Source of the DNA: an uncultured Burkholderiales bacterium
GTDB lineage: Bacteria > Pseudomonadota > Gammaproteobacteria > Burkholderiales > Burkholderiaceae_E
Direction: 5' to 3'
DNA length: 12,110 nucleotides
Assembly (NCBI GenBank): GCA_903898725.1
Contig: CAIUGQ010000664.1
Coordinates: 1-12,110 of the forward strand
The position numbers and the translations under genes were made by a program. Numbering within the stretch: the first letter of the stretch is position 1; the number at the start of each line of letters is the position of its first letter. Positions 1-7,284 of the stretch are shown here, piece after piece. The notes beneath the pieces were generated by a model. The model saw only the letters and a list, made by a program, of their open reading frames with translations, ran no database searches and was not told the origin of the DNA.

Positions 1-321
1 CTGTTCGCCGCGCCGCGCGGCATGCCGCTCGAGGTGATCTCCACGCTCGGCCAGTGGGTCAAGGTGCGCGACGTCGCCGGCGACGTGGTGTGGATCGAGC
101 GCACCGACCTCGGCGAGCGGCGCAGCGTCGTGACCGCGGCCCCCGCCACCGTCCGCCGGGAGCCGCAGGACGCCGCGGCCGTGGTGCTGCAGGCCGACCG
201 CGGCGTGCTGCTCGATCTCGCCGACCCGGCCGCCGGCGAGTCGCCCGCGGGCTGGGTGCGGGTGCGCCACCGCGACGGCAGCGCCGGCTTCGTGCGCGCC
301 ACCGAGGTCTGGGGCCTGTGA
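1..321 (+). CDS. SH3-domain protein, C-terminal part (5' end outside window)
   Basis: The frame is open from base 1 and ends with TGA at 319-321, so this is the C-terminal part (about 106 residues) of a gene that starts upstream. Two bacterial SH3-like modules can be seen. The first holds the pattern ISTLGQWVKVRDVAGDVVWI, and the second has a GWVRVRHRDGSAGFVRATEVWGL-type ending. Both alternate a W-V-K/R-V strand with a following G-x-V-W/F strand, as in the SH3_4 / SH3_3 families. Such proteins are usually exported and are thought to bind cell-wall or protein ligands. The signal peptide would lie outside the window, so export is inferred. gpsA begins 22 bases after the stop, suggesting co-transcription. 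An ATG at 22 is in frame, but it lies inside the first SH3 module and is unlikely to be the real start. Confidence 0.75.
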   Translation: MFAAPRGMPLEVISTLGQWVKVRDVAGDVVWIERTDLGERRSVVTAAPATVRREPQDAAAVVLQADRGVLLDLADPAAGESPAGWVRVRHRDGSAGFVRATEVWGL

Positions 322-343
322 GCGGGGCGGCCCGCGTGCCGTC

Positions 344-1354
344 GTGAAGCTCGCCGTCTTCGGGGCCGGCGCCTGGGGCACCGCCCTCGCGCGCCACGCG
401 TCGGCACGGCACGAGGTGGTGCTGTGGGTGCGCGATGCCGCCCAGGCCGAGGCGATCGCCGCGGCCCGCGAGAACGTGCGCTACCTGCCCGGGGTGCGGC
501 TCGACGGGCCGGTCTCGACCACCGCCGATCTCGGCGTGGCGCTCGCCGGCGCCGACCTGCTCGTGATGGCCACCTCGGTGGCCGGGCTGCGGCCGGTCGC
601 GCGGGCGCTCGCCGCCGCGGCGTCCGACGCCTGCCCGCCGCTGCTGTGGCTGTGCAAGGGTCTCGAAGCCGGCAGCGGGCTGCTGCCGCACCAGGTGATC
701 GCCGAGGTCTGGCCGGGGGCGGCGAGCGGCGCGCTGTCCGGCCCGAGCTTCGCGCAGGAGGTGGCCGCGGGCCTGCCGGTGGCGCTGACCATCGCGTCCC
801 GGCAGGCCGAGGTCGCGCAGGCCGCCGTCGAGGCCTTCCACCACGGCGCTGCCCGCATCTACCGCAGCGCCGACGTGGTCGGCGTCGAGGTGGCCGGCGC
901 GCTGAAGAACATCATGGCTATCGCCACCGGCATCTCCGACGGCCTCGGCCTGGGCCTGAACGCACGCGCCGCGCTGCTCACCCGGGGCCTGGCCGAGATC
1001 GGTCGTTTCGGGGCCGCGCTCGGCGCGCAGCCCGAGACTTTCATGGGGCTGGCCGGCGTCGGCGACCTGGTGCTCACCTGCACCGGCGACCTGTCGCGCA
1101 ACCGCCGCGTGGGGCTGGCGCTCGGGCGCGGCGAGACGCTCGATGCGGTGCTCGCCTCGCTCGGCCATGTCGCCGAGGGGGTGGCCTGCTGCGGCGCCGT
1201 GCGCGATGCCGCGCGCCGCGCCCAGGTCGAGATGCCGATCACCGAGGCGGTGGCTGCGGTGCTCTTCGAGGGCCGTGCCGCGCGCGATGCGGTGGCCACG
1301 CTGCTGGCCCGCGAGCCGAAGGCCGAGTTCGTGCGCGAGCCCAGAGATGACTGA
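344..1354 (+). CDS. gpsA: NAD(P)-dependent glycerol-3-phosphate dehydrogenase
   Basis: This enzyme reduces dihydroxyacetone phosphate to sn-glycerol-3-phosphate in the cytoplasm, supplying the backbone for phospholipid synthesis. The 336-residue length is normal for the family. Visible motifs are the N-terminal Rossmann glycine signature FGAGAWGTALA (residues 6-16), the KGLE segment (105-108), GPSFAQE (133-139), the catalytic-lysine segment GALKNIMAIATG (Lys188), and the C-terminal GVGDLVLTCTGDLSRNRRVG block (238-257). The start is a GTG at 344, placing the dinucleotide-binding strand at residues 2-6 as in homologues. The only upstream purine-rich stretch is GGGGCGG near 324-330, a weak ribosome site. 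It follows the SH3 gene by 22 bases and precedes the LOG-family gene by 39 bases, so it may be read as part of one transcript. No key residue is missing. Confidence 0.97.
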   Translation: MKLAVFGAGAWGTALARHASARHEVVLWVRDAAQAEAIAAARENVRYLPGVRLDGPVSTTADLGVALAGADLLVMATSVAGLRPVARALAAAASDACPPLLWLCKGLEAGSGLLPHQVIAEVWPGAASGALSGPSFAQEVAAGLPVALTIASRQAEVAQAAVEAFHHGAARIYRSADVVGVEVAGALKNIMAIATGISDGLGLGLNARAALLTRGLAEIGRFGAALGAQPETFMGLAGVGDLVLTCTGDLSRNRRVGLALGRGETLDAVLASLGHVAEGVACCGAVRDAARRAQVEMPITEAVAAVLFEGRAARDAVATLLAREPKAEFVREPRDD

Positions 1355-1393
1355 GTCCCGATCGACCCTGCCGCTTCGTCACGGCCCCTACCG

Positions 1394-1978
1394 ATGAACG
1401 CCTCCGAGCCGTCCCGTCCGTTCAGCGTCTGCGTGTTCTGCGGGGCCCGCCCCGGTTCGGAGCCGCGCTTCCTCGAGATCGCTCGCCGGGCCGGCGCGCT
1501 GCTGGCGGCCGGCGGCGCGACCGTCGTCTACGGCGGCGGCAGCGTCGGCATGATGGGCGCGCTCGCCGACGGCGCGCTTGCCGCCGGCGGCCAGGTGATC
1601 GGCATCATTCCCGAGGTGCTCATGAAGCGGGAGGTCGGTCACCGCGGCCTGACGCAGCTGGAGGTGGTCGGCGACATGCAGGTCCGCAAGCAGCGGATGA
1701 TCGAGGTGTCCGACGCCTTCCTGACCCTGCCGGGCGGGCTCGGCACGCTCGATGAGCTGTTCGAGGTGCTGACTCTGCGACAGCTCGGCGAGCACGCCAA
1801 GCCGATCGTCGCGGTGAGCGACGCCGGCTACTTCGATGCGCTGGCCGCGAGCCTGCAGGGCTTCGTCGGCCATGGCCTGGCGGCCGAGCGCGACGTCGCG
1901 GCGCTCGAACTGTTCCCGACGCTCGACGGTGCGCTCACGCGTCTCGGCCTGAGCGTCGCGCCCCGCACCGCCGCCTGA
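1394..1978 (+). CDS. LOG-family nucleoside 5'-monophosphate phosphoribohydrolase (TIGR00730 type)
   Basis: A 194-residue Rossmann-like protein of the LOG / TIGR00730 family, which includes enzymes that cleave cytokinin riboside monophosphates or purine 5'-monophosphates to the free base and ribose 5-phosphate. The family signatures are intact: FCGARPGS (15-22), YGGGSVGMMG (47-56), the Arg-containing DMQVRKQRM stretch (94-102) and the catalytic PGGLGTLDELFE (113-124). The conserved Arg98 and Glu121 expected at the active site are present. The bacterial substrate is uncertain, because many relatives labelled as lysine decarboxylases in older annotation have nucleotide phosphoribohydrolase activity instead. 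The ATG at 1394 lacks a clear Shine-Dalgarno sequence, but the next in-frame methionines (Met53 and Met54) lie inside the YGGGSVGMMG core, which excludes them. It follows gpsA by 39 bases, probably in the same transcript. Confidence 0.9.
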   Translation: MNASEPSRPFSVCVFCGARPGSEPRFLEIARRAGALLAAGGATVVYGGGSVGMMGALADGALAAGGQVIGIIPEVLMKREVGHRGLTQLEVVGDMQVRKQRMIEVSDAFLTLPGGLGTLDELFEVLTLRQLGEHAKPIVAVSDAGYFDALAASLQGFVGHGLAAERDVAALELFPTLDGALTRLGLSVAPRTAA

Positions 1979-2046
1979 TCCCGACCGCCGCTGTCCTGCC
2001 GCGCTCCCGCCGCATTCCCGCTCCACTCCGACCGGACCCGCCCGCC
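1979..2046 (+). other. C-rich, G-poor intergenic spacer (possible Rho-loading stretch)
   Basis: This 68-base gap lies between the LOG-family gene and the nitroreductase gene. By hand count it has about 39 C, 15 G, 9 T and 5 A, a strong C-over-G excess on the transcribed strand. Long C-rich, G-poor RNA is the kind of sequence Rho factor loads on, so the spacer could separate the gpsA transcript from the next one. I see no strong hairpin, no T-tract, no convincing promoter and no Shine-Dalgarno sequence before the ATG at 2047. The regulatory role is inference only. Confidence 0.25.
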
Positions 2047-2760
2047 ATGCCCTTCGATCCGACGACCCGACACCAGCCCTGCCGCGATGCCGACGAGGCG
2101 ATCGTCAGCCGCCAGTCGATCCGCGCCTTCCTGCCCACGCCGGTCGCGCGCGAGACGGTGGCCGACATCCTGCGGGTGGCCGCCCGCGCGCCCTCGGGCA
2201 CGAACATCCAGCCGTGGAAGGTGCACGTGGTCGCCGGCGAGAAGCGGGCCGAACTCACGCGCCGCATCCTCGCCGCCTTCGACGATCCGGAGGAGTCCAA
2301 GCGCCACACCCGCGAGTACGCCTACTACCCCGAGAAGTGGGTGTCGCCGTTCATCGACCGCCGCCGCAAGATCGGCTGGGACATGTACGGGCTGCTCGGC
2401 ATCGGCAAGGGCGACTTCGAGAAGACGCACCGCCAGCACGGGCGCAACTACGAGTTCTTCGGCGCGCCCGTCGGCATGATGATCACGATGGACCGCAGCA
2501 TGGAGCGCGGCAGCCTGGTCGACTGCGGGATGTTCCTGCAGGCGCTGATGACGGCGGCGCGCGCGCGCGGGCTCGACACCTGCCCGCAGGCCGCGTTCCT
2601 CGAATACCACCGGATCATCGCCGAGGTGATCCGCCTGCCGGACAACGAGATGCTGGTGTGCGGCATGTCGCTCGGCTACGCCGACCCCGAGGCGAAGATC
2701 AACACGCTGGTCACTGATCGGGAGCCGGTCGAGGGCTTCGCGACGTTCCAGGGGTTCTGA
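2047..2760 (+). CDS. Nitroreductase-family FMN oxidoreductase
   Basis: A 237-residue member of the nitroreductase superfamily: FMN-dependent, usually homodimeric cytoplasmic enzymes that reduce nitroaromatics, quinones or related electrophiles with NAD(P)H. The N-terminal FMN-phosphate motif SRQSIRAFLP (21-30) and the following RAPSGTNIQPWKVHVVAG stretch (47-64) are textbook for the family. The central GAPVGMMITMDR block (139-150) and the C-terminal MLVCGMSLGYADP block (202-213) are also typical. The length, slightly above 200 residues with an extra helical segment around 75-125, fits the PnbA/NfnB-like branch, some members of which reduce nitrobenzoates, but substrate cannot be assigned. The ATG at 2047 lacks a clear ribosome site. 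The thioesterase gene begins 7 bases after its stop, so the two are probably co-transcribed. Confidence 0.93.
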   Translation: MPFDPTTRHQPCRDADEAIVSRQSIRAFLPTPVARETVADILRVAARAPSGTNIQPWKVHVVAGEKRAELTRRILAAFDDPEESKRHTREYAYYPEKWVSPFIDRRRKIGWDMYGLLGIGKGDFEKTHRQHGRNYEFFGAPVGMMITMDRSMERGSLVDCGMFLQALMTAARARGLDTCPQAAFLEYHRIIAEVIRLPDNEMLVCGMSLGYADPEAKINTLVTDREPVEGFATFQGF

Positions 2761-2767
2761 GGGCGCG

Positions 2768-3202
2768 ATGACCGATCCCAGTGCCAGCCCCGCGACCCCG
2801 CCCGAAGGCTGGGCGAAGCACGACCGGACCAGTCCGCTGACCGCGCCCTGGGAACCGATCTGGGCGTGCCGCACCGAGCGCGCGCTGGCGCTGGCCGTCG
2901 AGGTCCGCGAGCCGCACTGCAACTCGCGCGGCCTCGCCCACGGCGGGCTCATCTGCGCGCTCGCCGACAACGCCATGGGGCTGTCCGCGGGGGTGGCCGC
3001 GCGGGCCGACGGGCTCGACGCGAAGGCCGCGGTGACGGTGTCGCTGAGCGTCGACTTCGTCGATGCCGCGCGCCCCGGCGACCTGCTCGAAGTCCGTCCG
3101 GCGGTGCTGCGCGTCGGCCGTTCGCTGGCCTTCGTCGAGTGCCACGTGGTCGCCGGCGAGCGCGTGATCGCGCGCGGCAGCGCGACCTTCAAGATGGGCT
3201 GA
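2768..3202 (+). CDS. PaaI-type hotdog-fold acyl-CoA thioesterase
   Basis: A 144-residue single hotdog-domain protein. The family motif N-S-R-G-x-x-H-G-G is present at residues 52-60 (Asn52, His58, Gly59-Gly60) and is followed by a helix with acidic Asp67 (LADNAMG), the expected catalytic position in PaaI/YdiI-like thioesterases. The second half shows the usual beta pattern TVSLSVDFVDAARPGDLLEV (90-109) and the closing ARGSATFKMG. Enzymes of this family hydrolyse aromatic or other acyl-CoA thioesters in the cytoplasm, often to free CoA from dead-end intermediates. A GAGGG just before the ATG at 2768 (overlapping the upstream stop) serves as ribosome site, which supports translation after the nitroreductase. 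A role in detoxification or degradation of aromatic compounds together with the nitroreductase is inference. Confidence 0.92.
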   Translation: MTDPSASPATPPEGWAKHDRTSPLTAPWEPIWACRTERALALAVEVREPHCNSRGLAHGGLICALADNAMGLSAGVAARADGLDAKAAVTVSLSVDFVDAARPGDLLEVRPAVLRVGRSLAFVECHVVAGERVIARGSATFKMG

Positions 3203-3207
3203 GCCTC

Positions 3208-3225
3208 GGCCGACCTCAGTCGGCC
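3208..3225. terminator. Hairpin between converging genes, possible bidirectional terminator
   Basis: A perfect 7-base-pair stem GGCCGAC / GTCGGCC with a four-base loop CTCA lies between the thioesterase stop (3202) and the end of the MetX-like gene. On the - strand the loop is exactly the TGA stop codon of the MetX-like gene (3216-3218). There is no T-tract on either side, so intrinsic termination would be weak; the stem may instead protect mRNA 3' ends. Position between two converging operons supports the call. Confidence 0.5.
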
Positions 3226-4271
3226 AGCAGTGCCGCGATCTCGGCGTCGAGCCGAGCCACGCTCGCCGCGTCTGCCGGTCCCGCCGACTGGTGCCCCCAG
3301 TCGGTGTCGAGTTCGACGAAGCGGGCGCCGGGAATCCGCTCGGCCGCCCAGCGTGCCGCCGCCGCCGGGTTGTACAGGTCGAGCGGCGGCGCGGCCACCA
3401 GCGTGCGGGCCCGGATCGAGGCCAGTGCCGCCGCGGTGTCGCCGCCGAAGCCCGGCGTGCCGCCCACGTCGTGCGCGTCGTACGCACGCGACTGGTAGAG
3501 CCAGTCGATCGCCTCGAATCCCTGCGCCGCCCACCACGTGGTGCGTGCCTCGATCCATGCGATCGCGTCGGCGCCGCTGGCGAAGTCCGCGTCGACCCGC
3601 GCCGGCGTGCGGCCCGACAGCAGCTGCATCAGCGGCACCCACGCGTCCCAGGCGGCCAGGCCGCCGACGGTCAGCGCGCGCCGCGAGCATTCGTTGATCG
3701 CCGCGGCCCAGGGCGTCGTGCGCGCCATCGGCGTCATCGCCACGAGCCGCTCGACGCGGCCCGGATGCGACACGCCCCACTGCAGCGCCTGCATCCCGCC
3801 CATCGACGCGCCCGCCACCGCGTGGAGCCGGCCCACGCCCAGGGCGTCGAGCACCGCGGCCTGGGAGGTGACCATGTCGCGGATCGAGAAGCGCGGGAAT
3901 GCCTCGCCGGGCTGCGCCACCGAGTTCGACGGCGACGACGACAGCCCGTTGCCGAGCGCGTCGATCGCGACCACGGCCATCCGCGCGGGGTCGAATGCCC
4001 GCCCGTCGCCGATCAGGAAGTCGAGCCGATGATGGTGCGAGGCGATCGCCGACAGCGCGAGCACGACCGGCACGCCCTCGGCGGGCACGCCCGGCGAGCG
4101 CTGCGGGCCGTGCACGACGTACGACACGGTGCAGTCGCGGATCGCCTCGCCGGACTCGAGGACGAAGTCGCCGAGCGCGACATGGTGGTGTGGCGCGTCG
4201 ACCCAGCCCGGCTGCGGCGGCGGATGGCGGCCGCGCGCCAGGCCCTCGCGGCGGGTCGCCGCGGCGCTCAC
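3216..4271 (-). CDS. Alpha/beta-hydrolase of the MetX (homoserine O-acetyltransferase) superfamily
   Basis: A 351-residue alpha/beta hydrolase close in layout to MetX. The nucleophile elbow is GASMGGMQALQW with Ser156. The acid is probably Asp298 (PPLDLYNP) and the base His327 (DWGHQSAG). The early strand LALSAIASHHH (71-81), which should supply the oxyanion hole, and the AIDALGNGLSSSPSNS stretch (102-117) are also MetX-like. The C-terminal motif WGHQSA differs from the GHDAFL form typical of true MetX, so a methionine-pathway role is doubtful; an acyl-ester or acyl-CoA hydrolase or acyltransferase in the same operon as the transporter is more likely (inference). The start is a GTG at 4271, whose last bases overlap a TGA in another frame (GTGA), as expected for translational coupling to the upstream dehydrogenase. 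It is the last gene of the operon. Confidence 0.85.
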   Translation of the reverse strand: MSAAATRREGLARGRHPPPQPGWVDAPHHHVALGDFVLESGEAIRDCTVSYVVHGPQRSPGVPAEGVPVVLALSAIASHHHRLDFLIGDGRAFDPARMAVVAIDALGNGLSSSPSNSVAQPGEAFPRFSIRDMVTSQAAVLDALGVGRLHAVAGASMGGMQALQWGVSHPGRVERLVAMTPMARTTPWAAAINECSRRALTVGGLAAWDAWVPLMQLLSGRTPARVDADFASGADAIAWIEARTTWWAAQGFEAIDWLYQSRAYDAHDVGGTPGFGGDTAAALASIRARTLVAAPPLDLYNPAAAARWAAERIPGARFVELDTDWGHQSAGPADAASVARLDAEIAALLAD

Positions 4272-5430
4272 GGTGGCGGTCCCGCGGGAACGCCGGCGCC
4301 GCCCGGTCCGCGCAATGCGCGATCTCCAGCACCGTACGCAGCGTGCGCCCCGCGCGCATCGTGTCGAAGCCCTCGTCGATCCGCTCGAGCGGGAGGCGCT
4401 GGGTGATCATCTCGTCGAGCCTGAGCCGGCCGTCGAGGTAGAGCCCGGCGAGCCACGGGAAGTCGCGCCGCGGGCGTGCCCCGCCGTAGCTCGAGCGCAC
4501 GATCCGTCGCTCGCCCATCAGCGAGCCGAAGCGCAGCGACACCTTCCGGTCGACCGCCACCTTGCCGAGGATGGTCAGCGAGCCGCCGGGCCGGGTGCAG
4601 TCGAGCGCGAGCTGCAGCGGCGACTCGCCGCCCGCGCACTCGAACACGAAGTCGGCACCGCGCCCGGCGGTGAGCGCCTTCACCGCCGCGGCCTGCGCCG
4701 GCGCGTCGCCGTCGTCCGGACCGAGCAGGTGGGTCGCGCCCATCGCCCTCGCGAGCGCCAGCCGGGCCGGGTCGCGGTCGATGGCGACGATCACCTCGGC
4801 CTGCTGCAGCCGCGCACCCTGCACCGCGTTCAGGCCGACCGCGCCGCAGCCGACCACCACCGCCGCCGAACCCGGCTCGACCCGGGCCATCCGCACCGCG
4901 GCGCCCACGCCGGTCATCACGCCGCAGCCGATCAGGCAGGCGCGATCGAACGGGATGGCCTTCGGCACCGCGATCGCGCCCGACTCGGGCACCACCGTGT
5001 ACTGCGCGTGTGTGGAGGTCACGGAGAAGTGGTTGAGCATCCGGTCGCCGTCGAGCCGGTAGCGCGAGCCGCCGTCGAGCATGCGCCCGGCCGGCTGGTG
5101 ACGGCTGAACGGTTCGCACAGGATCGGCTGGTCGCGCTCGCAGTAGAAGCAGTGCCCGCAGTGCGGGTTCCACGAGCAGACGACGTGATCGCCGACCTGC
5201 ACCTGCGTGACCGCCGACCCCACCCGCTCGACCACGCCGGCGCCCTCGTGCCCCAGCACGATCGGCAGCGGATAGGGCAGGGCGCCCTCGATCACCTCGA
5301 GGTCGGTGTGGCACAGCCCGCTTGCATGCAGGCGCACCAGCACGTCGCCCGGCTCGAGCGGCTGCAGCGTGACGTCCTCGATCGAGAAGCGCCCGCCGGT
5401 CTCGTGCAGCACCGCCGCCTTGTACTTCAT
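4268..5430 (-). CDS. Zinc-dependent medium-chain alcohol dehydrogenase; 3' end uncertain (probable frameshift or lost stop)
   Basis: A zinc alcohol dehydrogenase of the medium-chain family, class III-like, oxidising an alcohol with NAD+. Catalytic zinc ligands are Cys40 (GLCHTD), His61-Glu62 (GHEGAG) and Cys169 (IGCGVMTG). A structural zinc loop has Cys91, Cys94, Cys97 and Cys105. The Rossmann motif is GCGAVG (194-199), followed by AIDRD with Asp218, which favours NAD+ over NADP+. The ATG at 5430 has a GGGAGG ribosome site about nine bases upstream and lies 25 bases after dctM. Homology ends at TVLEI, residue 370, the normal length, but there is no stop there: the frame runs on as an antisense shadow to base 1828. 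A second frame stops at 4268 with a TGA that overlaps the next gene's GTG. I therefore place the end at 4268, which requires a one-base shift somewhere near 4268-4325. The start and function are secure; the exact end is not. Confidence 0.85.
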
Positions 5431-5455
5431 GCCGGATGGCCTCCCGCCGGAGCGC

Positions 5456-6748
5456 TCACGGTCCGTAGACGAGGTTCGGCAGCCACAGGGTGATCTGCGG
5501 GAACACCGTCAGCGCCACCAGCAGCGCGAACATCACGCCGAGGTAGGGCAGCACCTCGACCGTGTAGTCGTCCATCGGTACCTTGAGCACCTGCGAGCTG
5601 ATGAACATCATCTGCCCGACCGGTGGCGTGACCCCCGCGATCGTCAGGTTGGTCACCAGCACCACGCCGAAATGCACCGGATCGATGCCGAGCTTGGTCA
5701 GGATCGGCACGAAGATCGGCGTCATGATGATCAGCGCCGAGGTGCCTTCGACCGCCGTGCCCAGCACGATCAGCATCAGGTTGATCAGCAGCAGCAGCGT
5801 CGTCGGGTCCTTGGTCAGGCCGACCAGCCAGGCCGCCATCTGCGGCGGGATCCGCTCCCAGGCGAGGTAGAAGCCGAACGCGGAGGCCGCGCAGATCATC
5901 AGCATCACCGAAGCGGTATCGAGCGCGGTCTCCTTGAGCAGCGTCGGCACGTCGCGCAGCCGCAGCGTCCGGTAGGCGAAGAGGCCCACCAGGATCACGT
6001 ACAGCACCGTGATCGCGCCGGCCTCGGTCGGCGTGAAGATGCCGTAGCGGATGCCGACGATGATGAACACCGGGATCGTCAGCGCCCAGATCGCCTCGCG
6101 GAACGCGACGCCAAGCTCGGCGGCGCTCGCGCGCTTGTCGCGCAGCGGCAGGTAGCCGCGCTTCTTCGAGATCACCGCGGTGACCGCCATCAGGGAGGCC
6201 GCGAGCAGCAGCCCCGGGATCACGCCGCCGATGAACAGTCGGCCCACCGAGGTGTCGGCGATGTAGCCGTAGATGATCAGTCCGATCGAGGGCGGAATGA
6301 GCGCGGTGATGATCGCCGCGCACGAGGTGATCACCGCCGCGAAGGCCGGGCTGTAGCCGTGGCGGGTCATCTCCGGCCCGAGCACCTTGGCGAGCATCGC
6401 CGCGTCCGCGCTCGACGAGGCCGTCAGCCCGCCGAGCAGCGTGGCCAGCACCGTGCACATCTGCGCGAGCGCGCCGGTCATGTGCCCGACCAGCGCGTCG
6501 GCCAGCGCGAGCAGCTTCCGGGTGATGCCCGCGCGGTTCATGATCGCGCCGGCCAGCACGAAGAACGGGATCGCCAGCAGCGGGTAGGAGTCGGTGGCCG
6601 ACACCATCTTCTGCACGAAGATGTTGAGCGGCACCTGCCCGTCGATCAGGAAGAAGGACAGCGCCGAGATCGCGATCGCGAACGCGATCGGCGTGCCCAG
6701 CGCGAACAGCACCAGCATCACGATGCCCGGAGCCCAGTCAGCCAGCAT
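5456..6748 (-). CDS. dctM: TRAP transporter large permease subunit, DctM family
   Basis: A 430-residue, highly hydrophobic protein with about 12 predicted membrane segments, the normal size of DctM. It is the ion-coupled channel subunit of a tripartite ATP-independent periplasmic (TRAP) transporter in the inner membrane. Typical family stretches are the N-terminal PGIVMLVLFALGTPIAFAIA, the LLAIPFFVLAGAIMNRAGI segment (57-75), GGLTASSSADAAMLAKVLGP (106-125) and the hallmark ALIPPSIGLIIYGYIA (149-164); the second half carries a matching GTAVEGTSALIIMTPIF and VGQMMFIS arrangement, reflecting the internal repeat. The ATG at 6748 lies inside the end of dctQ (11-base overlap), so the two are translationally coupled. 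The zinc dehydrogenase follows 25 bases downstream. I see no frameshift or missing segment. Confidence 0.96.
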   Translation of the reverse strand: MLADWAPGIVMLVLFALGTPIAFAIAISALSFFLIDGQVPLNIFVQKMVSATDSYPLLAIPFFVLAGAIMNRAGITRKLLALADALVGHMTGALAQMCTVLATLLGGLTASSSADAAMLAKVLGPEMTRHGYSPAFAAVITSCAAIITALIPPSIGLIIYGYIADTSVGRLFIGGVIPGLLLAASLMAVTAVISKKRGYLPLRDKRASAAELGVAFREAIWALTIPVFIIVGIRYGIFTPTEAGAITVLYVILVGLFAYRTLRLRDVPTLLKETALDTASVMLMICAASAFGFYLAWERIPPQMAAWLVGLTKDPTTLLLLINLMLIVLGTAVEGTSALIIMTPIFVPILTKLGIDPVHFGVVLVTNLTIAGVTPPVGQMMFISSQVLKVPMDDYTVEVLPYLGVMFALLVALTVFPQITLWLPNLVYGP

Positions 6749-7259
6749 GGGTCTCTCGTGTCGCGTCGATCGTCCAGTCGCGTCCGGCGAGCACCTGCAG
6801 GTAGCGCACCGCCATCAGCAGCGAGCACAGCGCGACCGGACCGTAGAGCCAGGTCTGGGGCACGCGCAGCACCGGGCTCGGGCTGTCCCAGGCATCGATC
6901 GCGAAGCGTGTGCCGAACCAGGTCATGAACGCGAAGAACGACAACAGCAGCGCGTGGTTCATCACCCGGATCGCCGCCTGCAGACCCGCGGGCAGCCGAT
7001 CGACGAGCACGTCGATCGCCGGATGCAGCCGGTACTTCACGCAGGCCGCCGCGCCGAAGAACACGACCCAGGCGAAGCCCATGGTCGCGACCTCGCTCGC
7101 CCAGGCCGCCGGCTGCGCGGTGACGTAGCGGGTGAGGACGCCCCAGCTCACCGACAGGACGACGACGACCACCGCCACGCAGGCGACGATCTCCTCGAAC
7201 TGGTCGACGAGCCAGGCGACGCCGCGCGGCGCGGGCCGCGCGGAGGGGGACGAGGCCAT
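6738..7259 (-). CDS. dctQ: TRAP transporter small permease subunit, DctQ family
   Basis: A 173-residue membrane protein with four predicted membrane segments (about 24-43, 52-73, 100-120 and 136-155), as expected for DctQ, the scaffold subunit that pairs with DctM in the inner membrane. Family features are the W-x-x-E pair at the start of the second helix (Trp53, Glu56) and the H-P-x-I-D pattern after it (His79, Asp83), with the short amphipathic linker VDRLPAGLQAAIRV. The ATG at 7259 follows the dctP stop by 25 bases; the ribosome site is weak (an AGGT about 11 bases upstream). Its 3' end overlaps dctM by 11 bases. Gene order dctP-dctQ-dctM is the common TRAP arrangement. Confidence 0.93.
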   Translation of the reverse strand: MASSPSARPAPRGVAWLVDQFEEIVACVAVVVVVLSVSWGVLTRYVTAQPAAWASEVATMGFAWVVFFGAAACVKYRLHPAIDVLVDRLPAGLQAAIRVMNHALLLSFFAFMTWFGTRFAIDAWDSPSPVLRVPQTWLYGPVALCSLLMAVRYLQVLAGRDWTIDATRETHAG

Positions 7260-7284
7260 GAGGGGCGGTGACCTGGGGCTCAGC

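Noticed and set aside
59..1168. Long - strand frame opposite gpsA and the SH3 gene.
   Set aside because: Low-complexity Arg/Ala/Gly/His-rich translation with no motif; gpsA on the other strand is certain.
1828..4267. A - strand frame open from 5430 to 1828 (1200 codons), which would make a giant fusion protein beginning with the zinc dehydrogenase.
   Set aside because: After residue 370 it runs antisense, or in the wrong frame, over the MetX-like, thioesterase, nitroreductase and LOG genes, each of which has clear family motifs. The translated tail is Arg/Ala/Gly-rich with no domain. Long open shadows are common at this GC content.
5306..6928. 540-codon + strand frame opposite dctM.
   Set aside because: The translation is full of His, Arg, Gln and Asp in no domain pattern, and is the antisense of membrane-segment codons; dctM is certain.
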